From Drosophila persimilis (lineage: Eukaryota; Arthropoda; Insecta; Diptera; Drosophilidae), in assembly GCF_003286085.1 (NCBI RefSeq), contig NW_020825340.1, positions 558,001-622,000 on the forward strand: a stretch of 64,000 nt of DNA. The letters run 5' to 3'. Below the pieces are notes generated by a model that made no database searches, had not been told where the DNA came from, and was given only the letters and a program-made list of their open reading frames with translations. This document shows, in pieces, positions 1-10,726 of this stretch (the first letter of the stretch is position 1; every line of letters starts with the position of its first letter). Made by a program: the position numbers and the translations under genes.

Positions 1-2
1 AC

Positions 3-879
3 AACAACTTCAAGCAGCTGCTCGTGTGCGAGATATGCCAGAAGTCTTTTGAGGATACCAAGACCCTGGTCCGTCACCTGGGCACACACGCCAACGAGCC
101 GGGATCAGGCACTAACCTGATGGCGGCCAGTGCCAGCGGCAGTGCGTCGACCACTTCCAGCAACACCAATCTCGCGATGCGAGCCCTCAAAACCTATGTG
201 CCAAAGAAGCGACGCAGAGTCTCGGTGAGTCTCGTGATCGGTCCCTGTGGTATGTGGTGCCTAACCATTTCCTTTTCCTCTTGCAGCAACAGGAGAATAA
301 TATGGATCATGATCATGTCACCCTGCTATGTGATTTGTGCTCGACGTAAGCGAAATACAGTAACTAAAGTAAAGAGAAACTAATTGTATTGTTTTGCATT
401 TGTCTTGCCCTGCAGATCCTTTGAGACGCCTGCGGAGTGGGTGCGTCATATGAACAGCCAGCACACGGAGATCGAGCTGGCCATGTTCAACAGCAAGAAG
501 GATGGCGAGCAGAAGGGGTGTGTGTCCTAAATGCCCTGCCCCCAAATCCCCGAGCCAATGATGAACTCTGTTCACTTGCAGCCAGCACCAGCAGCAACAG
601 TTGCAGGTCACCACCAACAACACCACCAGTGGCACCACCAACAGCATTAGCAGCAGCATCGGTGGTAGCAGCTCTTCCACAGTGTCCACCAGCCAAATGC
701 AGCCAAAGTTCCATTCCAGCTCCACTCGATCGACGCTATTGCAGTGCCCCCAATCTCAATCTCAGACCCAATCCCAGCCTCTGATTCTGAACAAAAGGAA
801 CAGTTTTGTGGCGGCGGCAACTCCTGCTTCGGTCTCACCTACTGGCCTCTCAGTAGCTGCCACCTCATCGCATGGCTAA
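3..879 (+). CDS. C2H2 zinc-finger protein, C-terminal part (5' end outside window)
   Basis: Partial gene entering from the left edge. Exons that keep one frame: 3-224, 287-345, 416-517 and 582-879 (stop TGA/TAA class at 877-879), all with GT..AG borders. Two C2H2 fingers are visible: CEICQKSF...RHLGTH in the first exon and a second, CDLCSTSF...HMNSQH, that is split across the 346-415 intron. After the fingers comes a KKRRR basic patch and a long Ser/Thr/Gln/Asn-rich tail of low complexity. Zinc fingers of this kind bind DNA, so a nuclear transcription regulator is likely. Beside the GstO cluster in D. melanogaster I recall a BTB zinc-finger gene (CG6765), but the diagnostic N-terminus is not in the window, so no symbol is given. 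The last donor (GTGTGT, 518) is weak; reading through it would stop after three more codons. Confidence 0.75.
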
Positions 880-2387
880 GCTGCCCCACCAATGCCATCT
901 TCAATACAATAGAGGGCAGCATCCTTCATAATCTTTCATCAAAAATCCATTTTGTTCGATAAATTCAAGTCGTTCCAGTAATCAAAAAAGATATATATAA
1001 TGAAACAGCAAGAACCGTGATCAAAATGCAACATGTTTGCATATTTTATAGAGCAACAAACAAAATACAAAACCAACAAAAAAACAAAAAAAAAATAACG
1101 AAACTATTAACGAAACTTAGAAATCGGAATCGTCAGGCAACGATGCAAAACAAAAACATCAAAACAATTGCAAACGAAATGAATATAAAAATGTAATTCA
1201 AATGTGTAGAACTTTTTTTTAGCATGTATTGTATGTATTTGTGTACTTAGTTTAAGCAACTTATTCCCCCAGTAACAAAAAAAAAAAAACAAAATAACTA
1301 AAACAACCAAGTATGTAATTACGATAAGAACAACGCGCAGTCGATAAGAAAAACGATTCAATAATCGAACAATTTTTAAATTTAAATTTAAACTTAAATG
1401 TTTTTTAAAAGCAGATCAATTTGTAAGCCCTCAAAAGTGATTCAATTATTATCAGAAAAGTCCTTTGTCTGTCTGTTAAGTGTAAATGAAAATAGATAAT
1501 ATACGTCAACCGAAAGATGATATCATTCCTTTGGATTATATCCCCATCACACAATTTTTACTCCGTTTTTACACTTTAGGTCCAATTAATATGAGCAATA
1601 TAAATAATTGATGCTAGGGCTTTCAAATCAGGCTTCGGGCAAACCGAACCGAATCGAACCGAATAAATCATATAATTGTTTAATTTATTCGTATTATTTT
1701 TTGTATCGCGACTTTTTTCGTAAACACTGATAACTGATTGAACTACAGTACTATTTTTTTATGCAGCGCTGAGTCACCAGCAGGCGAAATTTTTTTTAAA
1801 TATATGTACATATGTATGTACATATATACAATATGTATGTATTTTTTGTATATTTTTTATATGACTTCAGGCAGGAATTTTTGTGAATTTGTGTAAATAG
1901 GTTAAGTTCCGTTCCAATTTTAAAACAGGATACAACTAAACGAAATGTCTCTAAATGTGTGTCGTGTCTGTTTAGTAGTAGTTGGAAGTTCACTTAACCA
2001 AAACAAAACTCTCCCCCCAATCCAATCAATGTAAAACTGTAAAGATATAATATATATACAAACATACATGAATATATAGTATATGTATATTGCAAAAGCC
2101 GGGCGTGATTATTAATCAAATAAGTAGATGTACGAACATTGATGTGAAATGATATGATATGTATTGACAGACAGTATGTGAACGAAGCAAAATGTAGCGT
2201 TTTAATCGCAAAATAATAAACGAGGACAATGTTAAATCGGTTCTACTCCGAGTGTGGTATGCGTGTGAAGGCGCTATCGAAAGAGCCAGAACTTCGGGTA
2301 ATGAAATTCGTAAGAGTCATGTCATGCTCAGGAAAGCTCACTCATCGTATCGTATGCCCCAATGGCCCGTATGGGGCCGCAAAGCTT
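880..2387. other. 3' UTR and intergenic DNA
   Basis: AT-rich, no convincing coding region. The first few hundred bases are the likely 3' UTR of the zinc-finger gene, with poly-A runs and possible AATAAA signals near 1662 and 2215. Contains TATGTA/ATATAC simple sequence around 1795-1850 and 2050-2090. The rest is the GstO3 upstream region. Confidence 0.5.
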
Positions 2388-2424
2388 TATAAATACAGAG
2401 CGCACGCAAAGAGAAACTTCAGTT
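2388..2424 (+). promoter_or_regulatory. GstO3 core promoter (TATA + initiator)
   Basis: TATAAATA at 2388-2395 is followed by an initiator TTCAGTTG with the A at 2421, 33 bases after the first T of the TATA box. This is the normal arthropod spacing and predicts a 5' UTR of about 94 bases before the ATG at 2515. Confidence 0.75.
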
Positions 2425-2514
2425 GTTTAAAGAAAGCCAAGCCGGTTGCCTTCAACATCAACATCAAATACCAAGTGAATTTTGCTCGAATTTTCTCTTC
2501 AAAACATAGCCATA

Positions 2515-4062
2515 ATGAGTTCTGGAAAACACCTCGGCAAAGGTAAGAGAGGAGGGAAGAGCAGAAGAGAATTATGGTGCTATTTCACCATAAAATAAAA
2601 ACAAAACAATTCTACAGCCTTCCACTAATTGCTCTTCCTCACGAGCGGGCGGCGAGACTGCTCAATCACTGATTAAGAGAAATTAGTCAATGAGGTGGCA
2701 TTTTGTTTTTAGCTAGCTAGCTCAGTCCGTATACTCTTAAAGCTGTAGCGAAACAAGTAAAAACAATATTACATATACCGTATCCGATAATGTGTAAAGA
2801 GTACAGCCCAGACTTTACTCCAGTCCTTCGCTACAGGGTAGATAATTTTTAAACCAAAGCAAACCAGTTTTATGTGGAATTAATATAAATGTGGTAGGCA
2901 ATGACATTTTTTCTTGGAGATCTCGATCTAGATGCTACATATACTGAATGTATTTCATGTTCTCGCAAATGCTTCTAAATGCTACGAATTACCCAGTACT
3001 CAGGGTATACAGAAATGATTTGGCTTTGATAATTTCCATAGCTTGAGAATGCATGAGAAACGCTTTAAATGGACAGAGAGGGACAGACCTGAATCAATAA
3101 AATATTAGCCAAAGAATATTCTTATAATCATTCCCCTCTAACGTGCCAATAATTGCACTATTGATATGGTAGGATGCTTAGTTCGTATTTAGTATACAAA
3201 TTATCACCGAATAGAGTATATCGTCATAGATAAGATAGGTAAACAAAATGTTTGTCATACTGGTATCTCATTCATGGCCGTATCAGCTATGTGACTTGCA
3301 ATTTGCCTACATATTTTTATGATATTATAATCGACTTATTGGTTTAATGACTGCGCATTTATAGGTTCATCGAAACCCGTTCTGCCCGACGATGGAAAAC
3401 TGCGTTTGTTTTCGATGCGCTTCTGCCCATATGCAGAGCGCGCACATCTTGTGCTGAATGCCAAGAAGGTGCCCTACCATACCGTCTATATCAATCTCAC
3501 CGAGAAGCCCGAATGGCTGGTGGAGGTGAGCCCGCTGCTGAAGGTGCCTGCACTCCAACTGCCGGGGGAGAAGGGAGAGCCCTCGCTCATCGAGTCGCTG
3601 ATCATTGCCGAGTATCTGGATGAGAAGTATCCGCAGAATCCTCTTCTGCCCAAGGACCCTCTGAAGCGGGCCGAGGATAAGATCCTGGTGGAGCGCTTCA
3701 GTGCCGTCACCAATGCATTCATGAAGATCTTGTTCCACAGCACTGGCCTCGATGACTACTGGCTTGCCCTGGAGATCTTCGAGAAAGAGCTGGTCAAGCG
3801 GGGCACACCCTTTTTCGGCGGCGACAGGCCTGGCTTTGTGGACTACATGATTTGGCCCTGGCTGGAGCGTCTGGCTGTGATTGGGTTCATCCTCGAGGAC
3901 AGCTACAACTTCGATGCAAAACGCTTTCCCAGGATTGCCAATCTGATTGATCTGCTCAAGGCGGATGATGTGGTGAAGTCCTTCTATGCTACGCCCGAGC
4001 AGCACATCGAGTTCTGGAGAGGCCGCAAGTCGGGCAACACCAACTACGATCTGCTGGCCTAG
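2515..4062 (+). CDS. GstO3: Omega-class glutathione transferase GstO3
   Basis: Two exons, 2515-2542 and 3365-4062, give a 241-residue cytosolic protein, the length I recall for the fly protein. The 10-codon first exon ending in phase 1 is shared by all omega genes here. The N-terminal thioredoxin-like domain carries the omega signature MRFCPYAERAHL with the catalytic Cys at residue 30, in place of the Tyr/Ser of other GST classes. KVPALQL and the E-S pair of IESLIIAEYLD form the glutathione site, and DYMIWPW lies in the helical C-terminal domain. Omega GSTs catalyse thiol transfer and dehydroascorbate reduction. The sequence matches my memory of D. melanogaster CG6776 closely, including the ending NYDLLA. 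AATAAA at 4113-4118 is the probable poly-A signal. The 822-base intron holds nothing I recognise. Confidence 0.93.
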
Positions 4063-4259
4063 ATCTCGAGATACTCAATTCTATAGTTCTTACTTTCTGA
4101 TTCCGAGAGATGAATAAAGTTTTTCAATAACAGAAGCGTTCCACTGTGTGTCCATCAACACAGCTATGTGTGTCAGCCGCAAAGGTTGACGCAGCCGCCA
4201 AGTTCATCCGGGCCGCGTAATGGAAGCCGCCCAGCCAAGGGCGGGCCTCTGCTGCTCTT

Positions 4260-4267
4260 TATATATT
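4260..4267 (+). promoter_or_regulatory. sepia TATA box
   Basis: TATATATT lies 75 bases before the sepia ATG and only about 145 bases after the GstO3 poly-A signal. The start of transcription would fall near 4291; the initiator there is weak. Confidence 0.55.
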
Positions 4268-4334
4268 AGTCGACTCGGTTGATGATTTGCATTACTTGCA
4301 TCGCTGCACCAGAGCAGATCAGACCACGCGCATC

Positions 4335-5194
4335 ATGAGCAACGGCAGACACTTGGCTAAAGGTGGGTACAGCTCCTCATCACGTGGGCCTGTCAGCCTG
4401 AAAGGAATCGAATCCGTTTTTGTAGGCTCTCCCATTCCGGATGTGCCCGAGGATGGGATACTGCGGTTGTACTCCATGCGCTTCTGTCCGTTCGCCCAGC
4501 GTGTCCATCTAGTGCTGGATGCCAAACAGATACCCTACCACAGCATTTACATAAATCTCACAGAGAAACCAGACTGGCTATTCGACAAGAATCCGCAGGG
4601 CAAGGTGCCAGCACTGGAGCTGGTGCGCGAACCGGGTCCACCGGTGCTGACCGAATCGCTGCTCATCTGCGAGTACCTGGACGAGCAGTATCCACTGCGA
4701 CCGCTTTATCCGCGAGATCCACTGAAGAAGGTCCAGGAGAGGCTTTTAATCGAGCGCTTCAACTCGGTCCTGGGCGCCTTCTTTAGGGCATCTGATGGCG
4801 GCGACCTGGAGCCATTCTGGTGTGGCTTGGATACCTATGAGAAGGAGCTAAGCCGCCGTTGCACTGACTTCTTTGGTGGCGAACAAACGGGTATTCTCGA
4901 CTACATGATATGGCCGTGGTGTGAGCGCCTGGACTTGCTCAAGGTGCAGCGAGGCGATGACTACAATTTCGATGAGCGGCGCTTCCCGCAGCTGGTGAGT
5001 GCTCTTCGGATGACTCTCGATGTCAGAAGTTAACCCGTAATCTTGGTTTTCCCATTCAGTCGCAATGGGTGGAACGCATGAAGCGGGATTCGGCTGTGAT
5101 GGCCTTCTACATGGAGGCGGAAGTGCAAGCAGAGTTCCTGCGCACTCGCAGCGCCGGCAGACCCAACTATAATCTGCTGGTCAAGGAAGCATGA
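4335..5194 (+). CDS. se: Sepia, pyrimidodiazepine synthase (omega GST)
   Basis: Three exons, 4335-4362, 4426-4994 and 5060-5194, encode 243 residues, the expected length of Sepia. Sepia converts 6-pyruvoyl-tetrahydropterin to pyrimidodiazepine using glutathione, a step towards the red drosopterin eye pigments; loss gives brown eyes. Visible features are the omega active site MRFCPFAQRVHL with Cys30, the glutathione-binding KVPALEL and TESLLICEYLDEQYP, and DYMIWPWCERL in the C-terminal domain. It is closer to the Sepia I remember than to other omega GSTs, including the ending RPNYNLLVK. The first intron is only 63 bases, a multiple of three and free of stops, so retaining it would add 21 residues. 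AATAAA is at 5232-5237. The 3' end converges with GstO2, whose stop is 64 bases away. Confidence 0.93.
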
Positions 5195-5257
5195 TTTTTT
5201 TTTGTTCGTTTTTTTTTTTTTGCTCGGAATGAATAAAGCACAGATGCCGGAGGGCCT

Positions 5258-7214
5258 TTAAGCCTTAAAAGCTATGTCGTACTGGGGCTTGCCCAGTCGT
5301 TTTGAACCCTGGAAGTCTGCGTGCAATTGGGCATCCAGAGCGGTCTTCCGAACAGCCTCATCCTGGGCTACCAGATCACGCCACTTAAGCTGTAAAGAAA
5401 GCATTAGAGCACATTCAGTTGAAGGGGAACGGAAAAGCTTACCAAGAGACCAAAGCGCTTGGCATCCAGCTCATACTTGTGTTCCGTGGTCAGCTTCAGA
5501 CTGGGAAAGCGCTCGAACCAGGGCCAGATCATATAATCCACAATGCCAATTGTCTGTCCAGCAAAGTAGGGCGTCCCTCTCTTGGCCAGCTCTTGCTCGA
5601 ACGCATCCAGGGCAGTCTCGAAGTTCGTGAGGGCATCTTTCGGAGCATTGGCATTGCAGGTCAGCACTGGATACACGGCATTGACCACAGGAGCAAAGCG
5701 TTCAATCAGAATCTTGTCCTGGGCCTTGTGCAGCGGGTCACTGGGAAAGAGCCGCAACTCGGGATACTGCTCATCGAGAAATTCGGCTATGATCATCGAT
5801 TCCACAAGTGTTGGCTGGTCTTTTACATCCGTCAGCTGCAAGGCGGGTACCTTTCCTAGGGGACTGTAATCCTTGTACCATTCGGGCTTGTCAATCAAAT
5901 CGATGTAGATTTTGTGATGGGGAATTTTTTTAGCGTCGAGGATGAGGTGTACCCGTTGGCTGAAGGGACAGAATCTCATCGAGTAGACTCGCAATACCCC
6001 GTCCTCGGGCAGCTGCGGTTTGGTGGAGCCTGAAAATATTATCAGAGTTCTGGTTAGTTCGTGCGGCAGTCTGGAGATAACATCGCAAGTAGTTGAATGC
6101 CCTCAAAGATAAACATATTTGGAGGCCATATTTACGAGTATATTTTATATAAATGATTCAGAATCCAACTTTAAGACACTCCCATATTAATCTCCCTTTT
6201 AAATCTACTCTTTGACAGAATATTAATCATTTCTCATTCTTTACAAGGGCTCGAATGCCAAGTCATAGTTGGTCTTGCCCTCGTGGCGGGTGCGCATAAA
6301 CTTGGCATGCACTTTGGCATCCAGTGCAGTGGCCTTAACAGCCTCGTCCTGAGACACTAGGAGGCGCCAATTCAGCAGATTCGGATAGCGTTTTGAGTCC
6401 AGCTCGTATGGCTCGGCCAGCGTGTACTTGAGGGCGGGGAACCGCTCGAACCAGGGCCAGATCATATAATCCACAATGCCAATTTGTTCGCCTCCAAAGT
6501 AGGGCGTTGCGCGCTTGGTGATCTCCTCTTCGAACACATCCAAGGCGGCCTCAAAGTTCTTCAGTGCATCTTCGGGCGGGTTTGTGGTGAAGAAAACCGG
6601 ATAGATGGCACTGACGGCGGGGGATAGTCGCTCAATGAGTATCCTGTCCAGGGCCTTTTGCAGTGGATCCTTGGGAAACAGTGAACGCTCTCCTGGATAC
6701 TCCTCGTCCAAATATTCGGCAATCACCAGGGACTCCACCAGAGTCGGCTGGCCCGGCAGATGGGGCAACTGGATGGCAGGCACCTTTCCCAGGGGACTGT
6801 AGTCAATGTACCACTCAGGCTTCTCGGTCAAATCAATGTACACCGTGTGATGGGGAATCTTCTTGGCGGCCAGCATCAACTGGGCGCGTTCGGAGTAGGG
6901 GCAGAAGCGCATGGTGTAGTAGCGCAAGACGCCATCCTCTGGAATTTCCGGCTTGGGCGTACCTGTTGATGATGTGGACTGTATTGGCACTGACGTCAGC
7001 GGGGAAATATCTGTCTATAATTAATCTCTATCTGCTAAAGCGGTGCATTTTTGTTGCTGCTCTCTTTTATTGTGCGGTGCAGATAAAAATAAGATAACAA
7101 AATCAATTTCCCACTAAAATGCCGCATCACAAGTGCGTGGTGCTGGCTAGCCAAATGACCTTGGAAAAAATCCTTCAACTAACCTTTCTTAAAGTGTTTT
7201 TGCGGTATGGACAT
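5258..7214 (-). CDS. GstO2: GstO2, isoform with distal 3' exons
   Basis: Minus-strand exons 7214-7184 (start codon, M-S-I-P-Q-K-H-F-K-K plus one base), 6029-5443 and 5389-5258 join in one frame to give 249 residues. Omega active site MRFCPFSQRVHL, KVPALQL, VESMIIAEFLDEQYP and DYMIWPWFERF are all present. The same first exon also fits the separate coding exon at 6241-6962, so the locus makes two proteins by choice of 3' exons. D. melanogaster CG6673 is known to produce A and B forms in this way, which supports reading this as one gene. No other plausible ATG exon lies before 6029. The poly-A signal is not obvious; the end overlaps the sepia 3' region. Function: omega GST, thiol transferase type, cytosolic. 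Confidence 0.85.
6241..7214 (-). CDS. GstO2: GstO2, isoform with proximal 3' exon
   Basis: Shared first exon 7214-7184 joins the single exon 6962-6241, giving 250 residues. Active-site Cys31 in MRFCPYSERAQL, KVPAIQL, VESLVIAEYLDEEYP and DYMIWPWFERF are intact. Unlike the distal set, this copy has no intron in the C-terminal domain. A start at 6990 inside the intron (M-P-I-Q-S-T) is open but has no TATA box near it, so the shared exon is preferred. The two exon sets encode clearly diverged proteins (for example LTCNANAPKDA against FFTTNPPEDA), so this is an old duplication kept under one promoter. Stop at 6241-6243. Confidence 0.85.
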
Positions 7215-7313
7215 GTTTATGCTTTTAATAAAATTGTTGAAATTCTTTAAACGCGAAATGCTGACTTTGTTTTTGCTGCCTATCGAATGACAAAGACGGG
7301 AATGCCTCTCGCC

Positions 7314-7321
7314 TTTATATA
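7314..7321 (-). promoter_or_regulatory. GstO2 TATA box
   Basis: On the minus strand this reads TATATAAA, about 100 bases before the shared GstO2 start codon at 7214. It is the only clear core promoter for the two isoforms, in line with one gene. Confidence 0.65.
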
Positions 7322-7559
7322 GTGGCGGAACCTGATATATTTATCGATAACAATACAATTTAAATTGAGTTTTAATATTTTAATTTGATTTTCCACAATA
7401 TTTTAAATATCTGAATGATCGAGCCAGCGAAGTTAAAAGAAAAAAAACAACAAAATTTTATGAAGTGTTACTCCCGTCTTGTACGCTTGGCGGCATGGCT
7501 GAGAAATATAAACGGGAGATCTTAAATAGGAATGGTTTGAAATTGATTTTATGAACCTA

Positions 7560-8411
7560 CTAGAGCATGTTGTAATCTGCACTGCCAGCTTTACGGGAGT
7601 TCATATATTTGTCATGAGTCTCCCCATCCAGATAGAAAATTTTCACGGCCTTATCCTGGAGCATCAAGTCGCGCCATTGGAGCTGCAACAAATACACATT
7701 TTATATTGACATTCATCAATTCCGAGTGTGTACTCACTAGTGTCAAAAAGCGCTGTGGATCCAACTCAGCTTGAGTGCCGTCGTCAAGTTTCAGAGCAGC
7801 AAAGCGCTCGCACCAAGGCCAAATCATGTAGTCTAGCATTCCCGGCTTGGAGCCGCCAAAGAATTTGCTTCCTCGCTTCTTTAGCTCATTCTCGTAAATT
7901 TCCAAGTCGGTGATCAAGTCGGTCAGGTCCAGTTCGCGCTTGTCGTCTAGCAACATCTTGTAAAGGGATGTAATGAAATGCCCAAAACGCTGAATGAGTA
8001 TCTTGTCCTGGGCCTTCTTCAACGGGTCTGTTGGGTAGAGCGGTACTTCCGGATACATCTCATCCAAGTAATCGCAAATGACTAGAGATTCAATTAGCAC
8101 AGAATTCTCGCCTTCCTTGACGACTTCCAGTGCCGGCACCTTGGCGGTGCTGCTCATCTTGGTAAACCAGTCGGGTTTAGCTTGCAGATTAATATAGATG
8201 TTGTGATGCGGTATGTTCTTTGCATCAAGAACGAGGTGCACGCGGTGTGCATAGGGACAAAAACGCATCGAGTACAAGCGCAGCACACCATCGTCTGGAA
8301 AGATGGGCTTGGTGGAGCCTGCAAGTGGGTGAGGATTGTGAAAATAAATTAAAAAGCGTTGGATCAGATGTATCAACACGTACCAGTAGTAAGATGTTCA
8401 GTGTCGCTCAT
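7560..8411 (-). CDS. GstO1: Omega-class glutathione transferase GstO1
   Basis: Minus-strand exons 8411-8384, 8318-7738 and 7682-7560 give 243 residues. The first exon (M-S-D-T-E-H-L-T-T) has the same size and phase as in the paralogues. Omega active site MRFCPYAHRVHL with Cys30, KVPALEVV, IESLVICDYLDEMYP and DYMIWPWCERF are present, and the last exon reads QWRDLMLQDKAVK with NSRKAGSADYNML at the end. It resembles D. melanogaster CG6662 most, though it stops at YNML where I recall about 11 more residues in that species. Role: glutathione-dependent thiol transferase or dehydroascorbate reductase, cytosolic. No strong TATA box; an AT-rich ATATAAAT patch at 8580-8595 might serve either strand. 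Confidence 0.9.
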
Positions 8412-10719
8412 TTTTCCAGTTTAATTTTTAGCTGTTTTCTGTTTCGTTTCTGATAATATTATCGGAGGGTGGCTATCGAATATATGAGTTTTAGAGCGAA
8501 GATAGTTTGATGTGCACAGCCCTGGTACTGTGTACACGCGAGTCGACTACTATTGGATAGCTATCGAGCACGCGCTCGATATAAATATATATTTACCATC
8601 CATTCCATCCCTATTTTGCGGATTTTGTGTTGGCGGTGCGTGCAAAAGTGAAAATGGAATTGGCATATGTTTAAATCAATCGAGCTCTCAAGATGATTAC
8701 AGTTAACCAGCACCTTGCGTAACTGTGCATGTTCGTGTGTGTGGCGTCTAGTCTGCAAGTCGGTCGGGGCTAAGCTTTTGCCGCTGTCTCGCGCCTTCTC
8801 GTCGCTGAAAAGTTGCTCTTTTGGTAGATTTTCTGTGTTAATCTGGGATTGTTGCAACGTAGTTGAGATTCGGCGTTATCTCGATAGTACGTATACTACA
8901 CTTCTTCCGTCATCCCGCCGTCCCCGGCAGTGTGGGATCGAAATAATCATTGGACGGCATCAAGCAAGCCCTACTACACTATCACCGCTGCGCGCATCTC
9001 TGCAACTCTTGGAATTGATAAATACATGTGCACATGTGTATATGTATGTGATGTGCTAAACAGTTCAATAAATAGACGTGTGTAAGTGTTTCAATATTTT
9101 CCTAATTAAAGATTATTTAGTTTAGTGTGTCCCAGTGCATTGGAAATGCATGCGACGGGCCCCCTCATCTGCTCCTCTTTGCCCACCCATTCATAGTGTA
9201 TTTATAGCTGCCGCCTTCCATGTGCGAGTTTTTGGTCTTCTTCTTGCGATTTAGACACCCGCTCACTTACATACATGCATGCATACAGCTGTATGTACAG
9301 CTGTATATGTTCATTCACACAAGAGTGTGGGTGATACATAGGCATGTATTAGGCACGTTTTTATGCTATTTTAGTATATTTTTTTATACATACATACTAT
9401 GTGTATTTAAGTGCCATTTTCATTTCCATTTTTCTTGCTATCATTAAAGCCCAATTACGCAAAACGCAAAAAATTTTTGGTAAAATATGCAATAGAATGC
9501 TTATCGGCAATGACCCATATATGTACTATCAACATGTGTTTTGCTCTACATACGTTTTCAGTCTGTTATTTAAAGACGTGTTGTCGGACGAGGCGTAGGT
9601 GCTATGCAGTGTTCTGTGATTCATACGTATAGGGATCGTTGTGCAGTCCACCGATGATGGCTCCTTATCGCACCACTGAGTGCTATTCTGTTGCTAGTGG
9701 GTAACAAACTCTCAAGTGACCAGAGAGAAATCAATTATTCATGGAGGTACATTATCAAAACGCCTTCCGACTCGCCGCCGTCACTCGAGGAATCTAACAG
9801 CACCCCACAGTAAACACTGCAATAGTATATTCTTTACACAACGATTCTATATATTAACAATACATACATATGTATAACTATATCAATGAATTATTTATCG
9901 CATTCGGCGGGCCCTTCAACATCAGTTATGTGTCAAAGCGCTACACTACGGCTCCCTCCTCTTCTCTCCGGTTGTACCTGTAGCATATTAAAATGCGCAA
10001 CTCGCGTAGTTTAGCAGTCGGGTCGGCCAACAAGCAACGGCGCAAGGTCACAGCCAGAGCCGGAGCCAGAGTCAGAGCCAGAGCCTCGTCCCAGCCAGAT
10101 CCGTTCCGATCCGATCCGGACACTCATTATACATATGCTTGGACGTGATCGACCTCTGCAAAGTCGCACTTGTTAAGCTATTCTAACTATCCAGAACTCC
10201 AAAAGTCATTCATCGCCACATGACTCGCCTCGCAGTTAAAAAGCTGAAAACTGAAAATCCACAACAAGAGCTTTCGGTCAATGATTTTTCGTTTCTGTCC
10301 GGCACGAAAAGATAATATATTTCTAGGTAAATAAAGGTTGAGGAATTAGTGTATGAGTACGTGTGTGTGTGTGTGTGTGTGCGTGTTTGTTTTCTGCTTA
10401 CCTGTGGGGTTCTCGATATGAAATTCTTGAATGTTCCAAAAGAGATATGCTGCCAAAGGTACAGCTGAAGATAAAAGGTATATAAGGGGTGTACGTTCGC
10501 AGGTAGCGAACACCACTCCTCTGTGGTGTTGTCTGTGTGAAATTTCAGCTCGCGAGATCTCATCTGCCGGCATATAGATTACGTCAGGCAATGTTGTACG
10601 TCATGTGTGAAGGGTTTTAGCGACTGAAATTTCAGGCGGTAAGAGGTAGATACATACAATATGTATATCGCGAAAGTCTAATGTGAACAAGTGAGAACGA
10701 AGCTGGTCTGAAACAAAAG
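8412..10719. other. Intergenic DNA between GstO1 and the repeat region
   Basis: No supported coding region. It holds TATAAATA at 8580-8587, an AT-rich stretch near 9800-9880, GA/GC-rich sequence 10020-10090 with repeated AGAGCC, and a (GT)10 tract at 10361-10380. Short palindromic TGAAATTTCA copies occur at about 10539 and 10627. It may contain enhancers or untranslated exons of foi. Confidence 0.4.
10361..10383 (+). repeat. (GT)n microsatellite
   Basis: Ten perfect GT units followed by a decaying GCGTGT. Confidence 0.9.
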
Positions 10720-10726
10720 TGTAAAG

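Noticed and set aside
2229-2546. 105-codon plus-strand frame before GstO3
   Set aside because: It spans the TATA box, initiator and leader of GstO3 and is out of frame with the real start at 2515.
6963-6990. Alternative start inside the GstO2 intron for the proximal body (M-P-I-Q-S-T)
   Set aside because: No TATA box or leader nearby and the acceptor at 6963 joins the shared first exon in the family's usual phase.
8580-8587. TATAAATA as a possible plus-strand promoter
   Set aside because: Embedded in an AT run that reads on either strand, with no initiator at the right distance and no following gene.
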